A stretch of 64,000 bases of DNA from Acinetobacter sp. XH1741 (GCF_041021895.1 NZ_CP157428.1:1-64000); one strand, 5' to 3'; positions 27,642-41,366 are shown, counted from the first letter of the stretch. Numbers and translations: made by a program. Notes: generated from the letters alone by a model not told the origin.

Positions 27642-28241
27642 ATGATTGCGACTTCAATTGAACAGATTCCAACTATCTCTTGTTTTGATGACAGTCCTCG
27701 TGGCCGTTTACTACAAGGCGCGGCATACTTATTTCATAAACAAGGTTATGACAAAACCACTGTTCGTGAACTGGCTCAATTTATTGGAATTCAATCGGGA
27801 AGCTTATTCCATCACTTCAAAAGTAAAGATGACATCCTCGCTAACGTGATGGAGCAAACTATCATTTACAATCTTGCTCGTTTAAAAGATGCAGCGCAGC
27901 AATCTACTCATCCAGAACAACAATTACGTGCTCTCATTAAAACCGAACTTATCTCAATTACCGGCGACACCGGTGCGGCAATGGCTGTTTTGGTATACGA
28001 ATGGTTTGCTCTTTCAAAAGAAAAACAAGATTATCTTTTGAAAATGCGCAATGAATACGAGCAAATCTGGCTGGATGTGATTGAAAAGTTACGTACTCAG
28101 GGCAAAATAAAGCATGATGCTTTTATTTGGCGACGATTAGTCGGTGGTGCGATTTCTTGGACCGTAACTTGGTATAAATCTGAAGGCAAAGTCAAAATTG
28201 ATGAATTAACTGAAATGGTTTGGGAAATGGCGCTGAAGTAA
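27642..28241 (+). CDS. atuR: TetR-family regulator AtuR
   Basis: 199 residues with an N-terminal TetR DNA-binding domain; the HTH is TTVRELAQFIGIQSGSLFHHF at about 38-58. The helical C-terminal domain should bind an acyl-CoA or terpenoid ligand. It is divergent from atuA, as in Pseudomonas, where AtuR represses the atu genes. The shared region holds a TetR-like inverted repeat (27497-27514). Confidence 0.87.
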   Translation: MIATSIEQIPTISCFDDSPRGRLLQGAAYLFHKQGYDKTTVRELAQFIGIQSGSLFHHFKSKDDILANVMEQTIIYNLARLKDAAQQSTHPEQQLRALIKTELISITGDTGAAMAVLVYEWFALSKEKQDYLLKMRNEYEQIWLDVIEKLRTQGKIKHDAFIWRRLVGGAISWTVTWYKSEGKVKIDELTEMVWEMALK

Positions 28242-28266
28242 AAAGGTGGCCCAACAACCACCTTTG
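28241..28266. terminator. Terminator between atuR and acyl-CoA dehydrogenase gene
   Basis: An 8-bp stem aaaggtgg / ccaccttt between convergent genes. T-runs are short, so termination may be partial. Confidence 0.65.
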
Positions 28267-28271
28267 TTAAA

Positions 28272-29435
28272 TTAATAACCCAACTGTTTACTAATCAAAT
28301 CTTTCATAATTTCTTCAGCACCACCACCAATCATATTGACCTTCACTTCACGGTAAATACGTTCAGATTTGGTTCCGCGCATAAATCCCATACCGCCCAG
28401 CATTTGAACAGCTGCATCGGCACAAAACTGCATGGTTCGAGTAGCCACATTTTTAAGCATTGAGATTTGCGCCACTAGCTCAGGCCCCTGTAATTTTGGT
28501 TGAGTCATTTTCCATGCAGTTTCTTCAAGTAGTGCTCGTGTTGAGGTTAATTGCGTTGCCATATCTACCAATTTATGACGAACCACTTGATGATCTATTA
28601 ATCGCTTACCAAAAGTTTTACGTTGTTGTGCCCAGTCTAACGCTTCTTCGTAACAGACTAACGCATATCCATAAGCGACTACTCCCAAGAAGAACCGCTC
28701 CATATTAAAGTTATTCATAATGACTTTAAAACCAACATTTTCTTTACCAAGAAGATTTGATGCAGGAACTCGTACTTGGTCAAAATGTAAATGAGCAGTA
28801 TCCGATGCCCACCAGCCCATTTTCTTTAAAGGTGTTTTAGTAATACCTTCGCTGTGTGCATCAATCAACAACATTGAAATGCCTTCAGCACCAGTTTTAG
28901 TAGGATCGGTACGCACCGCAACCGTATAGTAATCTGCACGAATACCTGACGTGATAAATGTCTTCTCACCAGAAACGATATAATAATTACCTTCGCGAAC
29001 GGCTTTAGTTTGTAATGCAGCAACATCTGAACCACCACCTGGTTCTGTAATTGCTAAAGCAGAAATTTTTTCACCCGAAATAATACTTGGGAGAACTCTA
29101 GCTTTTAATTCTTCACTTCCAAAGTGCTGAATAGGTGGTGCGCCAATCGTATGTACCATAAGAGAGATATGTACCCCACCTGAACCGGCACGAGCCATTT
29201 CTATACCAGCAAGCAGTGAATAAAATGGATCGGCATCTGGAATACCACCATATTCCTCCGAAAAACCTAATCCCAACAACCCAATCTCAGCAGCTTTTTT
29301 ATAAAGTTCTCGTGGAAATGTCTCTGCCTCATCCCACTCATTAACGAAAGGTGCCATTTCTTTTTGTACAAATCGACGGACATTATCAGCAAAAGCAAAG
29401 TGTTGTTCATTATAGTAAATCGGATTGAGTTGCAT
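28272..29435 (-). CDS. Acyl-CoA dehydrogenase
   Basis: 387 residues, complete acyl-CoA dehydrogenase: AITEPGGGSDVAALQT, GEKTFITSG and the C-terminal MLGGMGFMRGTKSERIYREVKVN...GGGAEEIM. It lies beside the atu cluster but is convergent with atuR, so it has its own promoter. It may act on a terpenoid-derived or branched acyl-CoA; it is clearly different from atuD. Confidence 0.9.
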   Translation of the reverse strand: MQLNPIYYNEQHFAFADNVRRFVQKEMAPFVNEWDEAETFPRELYKKAAEIGLLGLGFSEEYGGIPDADPFYSLLAGIEMARAGSGGVHISLMVHTIGAPPIQHFGSEELKARVLPSIISGEKISALAITEPGGGSDVAALQTKAVREGNYYIVSGEKTFITSGIRADYYTVAVRTDPTKTGAEGISMLLIDAHSEGITKTPLKKMGWWASDTAHLHFDQVRVPASNLLGKENVGFKVIMNNFNMERFFLGVVAYGYALVCYEEALDWAQQRKTFGKRLIDHQVVRHKLVDMATQLTSTRALLEETAWKMTQPKLQGPELVAQISMLKNVATRTMQFCADAAVQMLGGMGFMRGTKSERIYREVKVNMIGGGAEEIMKDLISKQLGY

Positions 29436-29570
29436 TTTTGAGATATCCTGATGTTTTTATTTAATTCCAGAGCATATCTTGTCATGTTTCCGCTCTACCA
29501 AAAGTTGCAAGAAGCTCCAACTTTTTGGCAAAAAGCATCAAACAGAATTATTTTAAATTGGGTACAAAAC

Positions 29571-30134
29571 CTATACTCTCAAACAACCACGAAATCCACG
29601 AGCTGCATAATACGATTGCGCTCCATTATGATAGACAAAAACACGACCATAGCGACGGTCTGCAAAAAGCGCTCCACCCAATTGACGAATTTCATCTGGA
29701 GTTGCAAGCCAACTTGATGTTTTAAGATCAAATTCTTCAATTTGTTGTAAAAAATGGTACTGTTCCTCGGTCAAAAGTTCGATTCCCATTTCTTTAGCTA
29801 TATCTATCGTATTATTTTTAGGTGGATGATCTTTTCTAGATTCTAAAGCTTCGCGATCATAACAGAGACTTCGACGCCCCGTAGGAGTCTCAGAGCAGCA
29901 ATCCACAAACAAATATTCATCTTTGATTTGATCATAAACAATTACATCGGGCTCTCCTCCCGTATTCTCCATTTCTTGCAATGACCATAATTTTTCAGGA
30001 AGCTTAATGAGTTTAGCTTGCACATGACTCCAACTTATTTCTTTATGACGGTGTGAATTCTCTTCAAATCTATCTTTTAATAACTCCATGAAAGCTTCTA
30101 TCTGCTTTGGAGTTAATTGCTTTTTAGTTGCCAT
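29571..30134 (-). CDS. DUF4256 family protein
   Basis: 187 residues, soluble. It matches the DUF4256 family by its N-terminal SWSHVQAKL and central VDCCSETPTGRRSLCYDREAL regions. Function unknown. It is the first of three small genes (with a GFA-like and an SRPBCC gene, all minus strand) that look like accessory cargo next to the rRNA operon. Confidence 0.8.
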   Translation of the reverse strand: MATKKQLTPKQIEAFMELLKDRFEENSHRHKEISWSHVQAKLIKLPEKLWSLQEMENTGGEPDVIVYDQIKDEYLFVDCCSETPTGRRSLCYDREALESRKDHPPKNNTIDIAKEMGIELLTEEQYHFLQQIEEFDLKTSSWLATPDEIRQLGGALFADRRYGRVFVYHNGAQSYYAARGFRGCLRV

Positions 30135-30154
30135 TAAATAAATCCTTATATTTA

Positions 30155-30505
30155 TTAAACTGACCGCCCATCAAAATAATTTATTTTTATACTCTCTAAA
30201 TCTATACCATCTATACAGCGAATATTAATAGCAAAAATAGAATTACCTTCAGCATCTACGCCTTGAGCATAGGGATGAATACCACATTTTTTACAAAAGT
30301 GATGGTTAATCACATGTTTATTAAAATTATAAGTCTCTAAAATATCAGGTTTTTCTAAAGTAACCTTGACTTGCTGGCTCGGTAAGAACCAAAGCAAAGA
30401 TCCTTTCTTTTGGCAGATAGAACAATTACAAGATAAAGCTTCTGATAATTCACCTTCTATAGCAAACTTCACCTGTCCACAGTGACAACTTCCTTTATAT
30501 TCCAT
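30155..30505 (-). CDS. GFA family zinc protein (glutathione-dependent formaldehyde-activating-like)
   Basis: 116 residues with zinc-binding cysteines in the family pattern: CHCGxVxF near the N-terminus, CNCSIC, and FCKKCG. Members bind zinc; few have proven enzymatic activity. It lies 20 nt upstream of, and may be co-transcribed with, the DUF4256 gene. Confidence 0.88.
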   Translation of the reverse strand: MEYKGSCHCGQVKFAIEGELSEALSCNCSICQKKGSLLWFLPSQQVKVTLEKPDILETYNFNKHVINHHFCKKCGIHPYAQGVDAEGNSIFAINIRCIDGIDLESIKINYFDGRSV

Positions 30506-30678
30506 ATCTTTTTCCCACTTTCTAATTTTTTATAGTTTTATAATATTCTTTTGATAGATCAATTTTCAATCTTCTTATAGATTTTAATGTTTTCACCCTT
30601 CTCCAATCTAATTAATTAAACCTCTAGTAGATCATCTAAACACTGCAAGGTGAAAAGAGAAATCCTCATTCCCCTTAC

Positions 30679-31083
30679 TTATTTATTATAAGAAATTACA
30701 GACTCAATTCGATTTAAGATTTGCGGCCAACCTTTTCCCATCCCAATAAAAGCCTGTTGCCCAACTGAAGAATCCATATTAAAACCCGAATGATTAAGCT
30801 GCAAAAGTGTACCATTTTCTTGAGGGGTTAATTGCCATCTAATGGTGGTATCAAGTACTCCAATAGCAAATACATACTCAAATAAAAGTTCTTTCTCAAC
30901 TAATGTAACCAAACAAAGCTGCTGACCAAAACTGCCCATATCTAGAGTAAATTGATGGCCAATATTAGGTTGAATATTCCCCTTAATCCACCATTGCTGG
31001 AGAAGTTCAGGAGATGTTATAGCTTCCCAAACTTTTTGAGGAGATTGATTGATAAATTGTGAAACTTCAATAGACTCTAACAT
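30679..31083 (-). CDS. SRPBCC/AHSA1 domain protein
   Basis: 134 residues. A START-like fold of the AHSA1 type (FINQSPQKVWEAITSPELLQQWW at the start; GWPQILNRIESV at the C-terminal helix). Likely binds a hydrophobic ligand in its cavity; specific role unknown. The 170 bp between it and the GFA gene is AT-rich with no visible gene. Confidence 0.85.
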   Translation of the reverse strand: MLESIEVSQFINQSPQKVWEAITSPELLQQWWIKGNIQPNIGHQFTLDMGSFGQQLCLVTLVEKELLFEYVFAIGVLDTTIRWQLTPQENGTLLQLNHSGFNMDSSVGQQAFIGMGKGWPQILNRIESVISYNK

Positions 31084-31123
31084 TTTTTTATTTTAGACCC
31101 GTCTATAATTAATTGGTTTTATT

Positions 31124-31303
31124 ATGCTGCATAAAATAATTAGCAATATAAGGGATTATGTAAAATCATATCTACCTTTATTAAGCTGGATCATTAGTGA
31201 AGAATTATCATTAAATGACATTTTAGAAAAACCTTTTTATCACCCGACTCTTGAAGAGGGCCTGCGCACGGCTCTAAAACATGCACGTAGACAGTTAAAA
31301 TAA
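31124..31303 (+). pseudogene. C-terminal remnant of a dihydrolipoamide dehydrogenase-like gene
   Basis: A 59-codon open frame (ATG 31124, TAA 31301-31303). Its last 40 or so residues contain LLSWIISEELSLNDIL and FYHPTLEEGLRTALKHA, the C-terminal dimerisation helix and HP motif of pyridine nucleotide-disulfide oxidoreductases. The catalytic His-Pro is part of this segment. The FAD and NAD domains and the redox disulfide are missing, and stops lie just upstream. It is best read as a truncated relic; expression of the short peptide cannot be excluded. Confidence 0.55.
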
Positions 31304-31361
31304 TACCTTTAGAAGGATTTTCTTAATTTTAAAGTGAGCTCTTATTTATTTTCTGCACATA

Positions 31362-31400
31362 AAAAAACACCCCAATCTCTTTTGAGATTGGGGTGTTTGA
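31362..31400 (-). terminator. rRNA operon terminator
   Basis: A 15-bp perfect stem (aaacaccccaatctc / gagattggggtgttt, loop tttt) followed on the minus strand by a T-run, 8 nt after the 5S gene. Confidence 0.93.
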
Positions 31401-31407
31401 ATAATGA

Positions 31408-31522
31408 GCTGGCGATGACTTACTCTCACATGGGTAACCCCACACTACCATCAGCGCTAAGAGGTTTCACTTCTGAGTTCGGGAAGGGATCAGGTGGTTC
31501 ACTCTTGCTATGGTCGCCAGCA
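31408..31522 (-). rRNA. rrf: 5S ribosomal RNA
   Basis: About 115 nt with complementary ends (gctggcgat / gtcgccagc) and the conserved internal CCGAACTCAGAAGTGAAA on the minus strand. Ends are approximate to a few bases. Confidence 0.95.
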
Positions 31523-31679
31523 CAACTGTTATGGATACTTGCCTTGGTCTTATTGTCTGCCAATGCGTTTTCCAAATCTTTACAGATGGGCTGATTGAAT
31601 CTGAACTTGTTCATTTTAACTAGTGGAATAACTAAATCAAGTTACTTAGTATGATAATGAATCGATTGATGCTTTATAT

Positions 31680-31701
31680 ACAACTGCTTGGGTGTTGTAT
31701 A

Positions 31702-31707
<6 letters not shown>
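31680..31707 (-). other. 3' arm of 23S processing stem
   Basis: Almost perfectly complementary in the transcript to the 23S 5' flank at 34584-34610 (shared gttgtatagtcaag core). It forms the RNase III stem that brackets 23S rRNA. Confidence 0.8.
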
Positions 31708-34583
<2,876 letters not shown>

Positions 34584-34588
<5 letters not shown>

Positions 34589-34610
34589 CTATACAACCCC
34601 AAACAGTCGT
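34584..34610 (-). other. 5' arm of 23S processing stem
   Basis: Pairs with 31680-31707 (see that entry). The remaining 340 bp up to tRNA-Ala is AT-rich spacer with no gene. Confidence 0.8.
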
Positions 34611-34950
34611 CAACACCTACAAGTGAGTGTTGTCCGTGCGATTCTTCATCGCTACTATCTGTTGTCTGTGTACTTAAACACTGTACAGCTTCAATCTAAA
34701 TTCATATACCAAAACGCTTGATTCAGTTAATTTGCTAGTTCTCAATTAACTCCAAGATCAGAATTACTTCATCTCTCTTTGTTATTGAGTGAACAATTTA
34801 TTTCAGACTCAATTTTGCCAATCTGTTAATGAATAAACATGCCTTCGTCAGGTCATGCTTAATACCGTGATACTTAAATCACAGAAGTTAATAAACCAAG
34901 ATCTCAATCTCTATTTACTAATTTCTGTAATCCGAACTTCTCTTAAGTTC

Positions 34951-35026
34951 TGGTGGAGACTAGGAGAGTCGAACTCCTGACCTCCTGCGTGCAAAGCAGG
35001 CGCTCTACCAACTAAGCTAAGTCCCC
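34951..35026 (-). tRNA. tRNA-Ala (anticodon TGC)
   Basis: A 76-nt cloverleaf starting GGGGACTTAGCTTAG, anticodon loop TTTGCAC, TTCGA in the T arm and encoded CCA. It is the second spacer tRNA of the rRNA operon. Confidence 0.97.
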
Positions 35027-35082
35027 AGCTTACATCATCAGTCATGTATCTTTTTATCTATAACTTCAACCAGTCAAAGTCA

Positions 35083-35159
<77 letters not shown>

Positions 35160-35173
35160 TCAGATACATCTAT

Positions 35174-35200
35174 GAAGAACAACTTGTTGTGGATTCTTAC
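35174..35200 (-). other. 3' arm of 16S processing stem
   Basis: Complementary in the transcript to the leader segment 36889-36914 (core gaagaacaactt / aagttgttcttc, more than 20 bp with a small bulge), bracketing 16S for RNase III. Confidence 0.8.
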
Positions 35201-35218
35201 CAATCGTCAATCTTTCGT

Positions 35219-36757
<1,539 letters not shown>

Positions 36758-36766
36758 AATCATTTT

Positions 36767-36790
36767 GCACCTTATTTAAAGACAAGGTGC
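36767..36790 (-). other. Leader hairpin upstream of complete 16S
   Basis: Stem gcacctt / aaggtgc with a 10-nt loop. The second base pair is C-G here and T-A in the other operon (1126-1149). Confidence 0.8.
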
Positions 36791-36888
36791 CAATTCTGGC
36801 TCATCAATTACTGACTTAAATTCGCTCAAATAAACTTCGAGTAATTTAAACCAATCAATCAATGAAAATTATTTCGATTAATCAATCA

Positions 36889-36914
36889 GTAAAAATCCAC
36901 ACAAGTTGTTCTTC
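36889..36914 (-). other. 5' arm of 16S processing stem
   Basis: Pairs with 35174-35200 in the precursor RNA. Confidence 0.8.
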
Positions 36915-36966
36915 AATTCTCTTAATGATCTTCTTCCTGGTTCGTCACCAGCAAGCTAGGTCGGCT

Positions 36967-36994
36967 ATATTACTCTTAATCTCTTAAAAGTCAA
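36967..36994 (-). promoter_or_regulatory. rrn P2-like promoter (complete operon)
   Basis: Minus strand TTGACT-16 bp-TAATAT, identical to the one at 1326-1353. Confidence 0.7.
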
Positions 36995-37130
36995 CAGGTA
37001 ATTTCGATATTTTTTAAAACTTATTTTCTAAACCTTCTCATCATCAAATTCATCACTTAACGCAACCAACTCAATCACAAGTAACTGTTTTTCAACAAGT
37101 TTCTATCTGCATCACCGCCGATGGATGTGC

Positions 37131-37158
37131 ATTATAGACCATTAATTTCCACTTGCAA
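37131..37158 (-). promoter_or_regulatory. rrn P1-like promoter (complete operon)
   Basis: Minus strand TTGCAA-16 bp-TATAAT, identical to the one at 1490-1517. The sequence beyond 37196 is unrelated to the other operon, so any upstream activating site would differ. Confidence 0.7.
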
Positions 37159-37218
37159 CCCCTTTTTCACCACCTTTGTATCAAGTGGGCGTTTTTCACC
37201 CAAAAATGGTAAAAATAT

Positions 37219-38298
37219 TCATTTTTTATATAAACATGGTTGTAAAAGCAGCAATTTATCGAGAATTTTTTCATTCTGATTCTTTTCTTGCCATCTTAAG
37301 GGTCGACAATCGATATATTCACAGTATCCACCTTCCCCTTGAAGACACTGATCATTCAAACTTAACTGATATCGAAAACTTCCTGTATATCCAGCAGCTA
37401 ATCCAAATTTGTAATCACCACGACTTTCAGCATAAAGTTCAAAAATGACTTTTCCATTTTTTTTACATTGCCAAGAAAACTCTCTAGGTAAATACATTTC
37501 CCTTCCGTACGGTGTTTCAACCTTTGGATAAACTCGGTGGATATGAAAGTTGACATCTTCAGTAAAAGTTAAGGGTTCTTTGCCCACTTCTTGAATATCT
37601 AAGCGTGAACATAGAATGATATTCCATTGATTTCTTATTTGAGAGAGTGTGACTTGAGTCGTTTCATTAAGATTAATGATTTGATAAGTATAAAAACATA
37701 AAGACAAGAACGGTAAATGTAAGGCTCTAGCATGTTTGAACCGGCCCAATCCATTTACTTCATATTTTTGCCCTTTGTATAAGATCTCTCCTTCACACTG
37801 ACATAAAACAGACCAATAGTCAGATATGCCCCATTGCAATGCAGATGAGTTTGAAATATTTGAAGGAGTTTGGATAATTAAGTCACAACTCGTTTCAGCA
37901 TCGGTTCGTTGAAGGTGTATTTGGGGGATTTGCCATTCAATAAGATCCGTTTTATCAAATTGGTAGCGACTAGGGTCAAGCTGACACTGTCTTCGAATAG
38001 AATATATTTTTAAGTGCTCTACACTGTGCAGGCTATTACTGACAAGTACGGTTGCAGTATCAATTGCAGAAGTAAGTATACTATTTGCGTTATAGCAAAG
38101 CGGAATTCTAGGCTGTCCAATCAGACTAATATAATTAAAATAACGAAGTGGAGCAGGTAAGTTTGGAAGGATTAAACCTTGATAAACAACTTTAAAAAAG
38201 CCTCTAGAAGGTTGATACACAACTCCCTCATTTGAGGTGAGGCTCAGTTGCTGCAATTGATTTATCTGACTCATCAACTTTGGCATACCGAACCTCAT
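37219..38298 (-). CDS. Conserved hypothetical protein (DUF6670-like)
   Basis: 359 residues without signal peptide or membrane helix. It is beta-rich, with a pattern like lipocalin/AttH-type hydroxylase-like proteins (GQKYEVNGLGRFKH in the middle, GYTGSFRYQ near the C-terminus). I recognise it only as an Acinetobacter-type protein, possibly DUF6670; the function is unknown. It lies 5 nt after pssA and may be in its operon. Its stop is about 60 bp from rrn P1, with no clear terminator between. Confidence 0.7.
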   Translation of the reverse strand: MRFGMPKLMSQINQLQQLSLTSNEGVVYQPSRGFFKVVYQGLILPNLPAPLRYFNYISLIGQPRIPLCYNANSILTSAIDTATVLVSNSLHSVEHLKIYSIRRQCQLDPSRYQFDKTDLIEWQIPQIHLQRTDAETSCDLIIQTPSNISNSSALQWGISDYWSVLCQCEGEILYKGQKYEVNGLGRFKHARALHLPFLSLCFYTYQIINLNETTQVTLSQIRNQWNIILCSRLDIQEVGKEPLTFTEDVNFHIHRVYPKVETPYGREMYLPREFSWQCKKNGKVIFELYAESRGDYKFGLAAGYTGSFRYQLSLNDQCLQGEGGYCEYIDCRPLRWQEKNQNEKILDKLLLLQPCLYKK

Positions 38299-38303
38299 CT
38301 AAT

Positions 38304-39137
38304 TTATGTTTTGATAGTCTCGTTATTTTTTTTAGCTAAAAGTGTGGTAACAAAACCTGATAGAGCATAGATGATTGAAACAACCAAAATACCCATTGGG
38401 ATATTATAAGTGATTGCTGCAAAAATCAGTACTACTGGCAACATAACTACAAAAGGAACACGTTTGCGGTCCATTTGCTTAAATGAATAATATTTAATAT
38501 TGGAAATCATAAGTAGTCCAACCACTACCATAATTACCGAATTAATGACTTGAATTGCAATATCACGTAAATCGAAAATGAATGGGTAATCACGTGCAAC
38601 CCATACAAGTGAAATAATGATAATTGCAGCTAGCGGACTTGCGATACCAATAAAATAGCGCTTATCAACCACTCCAATTTGCACATTAAAACGTGCTAAA
38701 CGAAAAGCTGCACAAGCTGTATAAACAAAACAGCAAGCCAAACCAATACGGCCTAAGTCATGTAGACTCCAGCTATACATTAGCATTGCAGGAGCTACAC
38801 CAAATGCTAATAGATCTGATAAAGAGTCATATTGTTCACCAAAAGCACTTTGAGCTCCAATGGCTCTGGCAACACGTCCGTCTAGCCCATCAAATAATGC
38901 TGCAAGAAAAATGGCATAAATCGCTTGTGTAAATTCGCCATTCATACTTGCAATAATGGAATAGAAACCAGACAACAAAGCGGCTGTCGTGATTAAGTTA
39001 GGCCAAAGATAAATGCCTCGACGTTTCACTTTTTGTCCTTCCGGATTATCTTCTTCTTCAACCACTTCGAACGTAATCCCATCAAATGAATGTTCATTAT
39101 GAGTTAAATCTTGCTCTGGTTTAGGCGCATTTGTCAT
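38304..39137 (-). CDS. pssA: CDP-diacylglycerol-serine O-phosphatidyltransferase
   Basis: 277 residues, an integral membrane CDP-alcohol phosphatidyltransferase with about eight helices. The signature DG(x)2AR(x)nG(x)3D(x)3D is present as DGRVARAIGAQSAFGEQYDSLSD. It makes phosphatidylserine, the precursor of phosphatidylethanolamine. An acidic, cytoplasmic N-terminal tail of about 45 residues precedes the first helix. Confidence 0.94.
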   Translation of the reverse strand: MTNAPKPEQDLTHNEHSFDGITFEVVEEEDNPEGQKVKRRGIYLWPNLITTAALLSGFYSIIASMNGEFTQAIYAIFLAALFDGLDGRVARAIGAQSAFGEQYDSLSDLLAFGVAPAMLMYSWSLHDLGRIGLACCFVYTACAAFRLARFNVQIGVVDKRYFIGIASPLAAIIIISLVWVARDYPFIFDLRDIAIQVINSVIMVVVGLLMISNIKYYSFKQMDRKRVPFVVMLPVVLIFAAITYNIPMGILVVSIIYALSGFVTTLLAKKNNETIKT

Positions 39138-39178
39138 TATTTTCTATTCCAAACATGTGCATTGATTTAAGTTAACTG

Positions 39179-40036
39179 TTACTCACCGACCAACCAGCGA
39201 ACAGCAGCATGTCCACCTGTTTCTTGCATACGTAAATGCGGGAATAACCACTGTAAAGCTTGGTCAGCTTGTTCAGAGAACTGCCAAGGTGGGTTAATGA
39301 CTAATAAACCACAACCATTCAAACCTACAGGTGTGTCATCTGGCCATACACAAATTTCACAAACGAGTTGACGGCGAATTCCAGTTTTAAACATTTTCTT
39401 TTCAAAACGTTCAATCATTGCACGGTCTTTAATTGGATACCAAACTGCAAAAACACCTGTTGGCCATTTCTTATGAGCTTGCTGTAACAGTTCAACTAAT
39501 TGTGGAAAATCCTTACGTTCTAATTCGTAAGGTGGGTCAATCATAACCAAACCACGCTTCTCTTTTGGCGGGATTACGCCAAGTAAGCCTTCATAGGCAT
39601 CACGCTCATGCAAACCTGCACGTTTATCATGAATGTTATGGCGTAATTGCTGAAATACATCACGTTGCATTTCAAATATAGTCGCCTTGTCGATTTCACG
39701 CATACCCTTTAAAGCGAACCAAGGTGAACCTGGATAGCTTCCCTTACCTTCTTGAGAGCGTAGTTCTTCTACAAGTTTTAGGTATTGCTGGATTGCTTCA
39801 GGCGCTTGACGCTTTTCCATTTCAGAAAGCTGTACAAGACGATGAATACCCGTTAGGAATTCTCCTGACTTTTGTGCAGGTGCTTGAGATAGATCATATT
39901 TTCCTGCCCCTCCATGCGTATCGATATAACGATAAGGTTTATCTTTAGCATTTAAACGGTTGAGAAGCTGTAGCAAAAGCACATGCTTCATAACATCTGC
40001 AAAGTTGCCCGCATGGAAATGGTGACGGTAATTCAT
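39179..40036 (-). CDS. rlmJ: 23S rRNA (adenine2030-N6)-methyltransferase RlmJ
   Basis: 285 residues. N-terminal NYRHHFHAGNFADVMKH and catalytic DPPYE motif of the N6-adenine methyltransferases are both present. It methylates A2030 of 23S rRNA. Transcribed alone toward pssA. Confidence 0.95.
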   Translation of the reverse strand: MNYRHHFHAGNFADVMKHVLLLQLLNRLNAKDKPYRYIDTHGGAGKYDLSQAPAQKSGEFLTGIHRLVQLSEMEKRQAPEAIQQYLKLVEELRSQEGKGSYPGSPWFALKGMREIDKATIFEMQRDVFQQLRHNIHDKRAGLHERDAYEGLLGVIPPKEKRGLVMIDPPYELERKDFPQLVELLQQAHKKWPTGVFAVWYPIKDRAMIERFEKKMFKTGIRRQLVCEICVWPDDTPVGLNGCGLLVINPPWQFSEQADQALQWLFPHLRMQETGGHAAVRWLVGE

Positions 40037-40153
40037 GTTGACTTTAATTCCTCAATTCAACAAATAGTTTAACATGAAAAAAATATTCTTTCGTAAGGTT
40101 GTGATCATCTAAAATAAGGCTGCTTGATTTTCTTACGATCGATATGAGGTTAT

Positions 40154-40759
40154 ATGTGCTCTCAACCGCTTCCTGACTGTTGGAATCTGGACCAGATTCT
40201 AGACGATTTAAATACACATGGTTTTTCAATTGTGAACCAAGCATACTCTAGTGAATATCATGCTCAAGTTGCCAAAGAGTGTAATCATCATGTTGATGAG
40301 TTTCGAGAAGCTGGTATCCAAAATGGTGTTGTGAGTACTATTCGAAGCGACCATATTTTATGGATTAATGAATCACTTCCCACTGCACAACAACATGTAG
40401 AAACCCTAACTTCATTTTGCCAACATCTAAATCAAGCTTTCTTTTTAGGAATTAAAGAGGTTGAAGCACATTTTGCTTGTTATAACGCAGGTGAGTTTTA
40501 CGCATTGCACAGAGATAATCCTCAGCAAAAAAATGATCGTATTATGTCTACTGTTTATTATTTACATCCTGAATGGCAAGATGATTGGGGTGGGCAACTA
40601 CGTTTACAGGATAAGAATGATATCTGGCATATTATTACGCCTGAACCTAATCGCTTAGTGATATTCCAAAGTAATTTGCTTCATGAAGTTTTAGTTTCTA
40701 AACAGCAACGACTTTCAATTACGGCATGGCTTCGTAGTGGAAACTCGATTTGGGTTTAG
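40154..40759 (+). CDS. 2-oxoglutarate/Fe(II)-dependent dioxygenase (prolyl 4-hydroxylase type)
   Basis: 201 residues. Iron ligands in a double-stranded beta-helix: HxD in YALHRDNPQ and the distal histidine in NLLHEVL, then a 2-oxoglutarate-binding arginine in RLSITAWLR. The substrate is unknown. Divergent from rlmJ. Confidence 0.87.
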   Translation: MCSQPLPDCWNLDQILDDLNTHGFSIVNQAYSSEYHAQVAKECNHHVDEFREAGIQNGVVSTIRSDHILWINESLPTAQQHVETLTSFCQHLNQAFFLGIKEVEAHFACYNAGEFYALHRDNPQQKNDRIMSTVYYLHPEWQDDWGGQLRLQDKNDIWHIITPEPNRLVIFQSNLLHEVLVSKQQRLSITAWLRSGNSIWV

Positions 40760-40827
40760 ACGAACACTCTTTAAATTTTTTAAATGAACCCGATATAAGA
40801 GCTATTGATTAAACAGGGCGAAGGCGT

Positions 40828-41355
40828 ATGTCTACTGAAACAAAAACGATTGTGACCAGAATTGGGGAAACAGACCAACTCTATTTAACTGAGAATACGC
40901 CAGAACTTGCTTTGGAACGTGCGGACTTACGCATGCAGCTCGCTACATTAAGCCGTGTTCGTCAGGAACAAATCCACTTTTTGCAAGAGGCCATTGTTTT
41001 ACTTGAACAAGCTCGCATGGAATATGACGAAATGCCACTGAGCTTGTACTTGAATTTATCATTGCATTTAGCCAAAGCTTATATGATTTATTTTGAGTTA
41101 AATAAAGAAAAACGCTTTGCGCTCATTGCACAGCAAATTTTAAAACCATTATCACATCATGAGCATGGTGATATCTATTTCTTCTTGGCTTATGCTTCGG
41201 CAGCGCAAGAAAAGCCTGCCCTTACGCGACACTGGCTTACAAAATATGTATCAACCACCCAATGTGATCTTGAGTTGCTTCATGCACATCCTGTATTTAG
41301 TCCAGTACGTCATGAACCTTGGTATAAAAACTTAATAAAGTTAAAAACCCATTAA
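40828..41355 (+). CDS. Conserved hypothetical protein with TPR-like helices
   Basis: 175 residues, soluble and helical. Residues about 45-130 look like two or three tetratricopeptide-type helix pairs (ALERADLRMQ, LSLHLAKAYMIYFEL). No catalytic motif. It lies 68 nt after the dioxygenase gene and may be its partner; the function is unknown. Confidence 0.72.
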   Translation: MSTETKTIVTRIGETDQLYLTENTPELALERADLRMQLATLSRVRQEQIHFLQEAIVLLEQARMEYDEMPLSLYLNLSLHLAKAYMIYFELNKEKRFALIAQQILKPLSHHEHGDIYFFLAYASAAQEKPALTRHWLTKYVSTTQCDLELLHAHPVFSPVRHEPWYKNLIKLKTH

Positions 41356-41366
41356 TCTATTTATTT

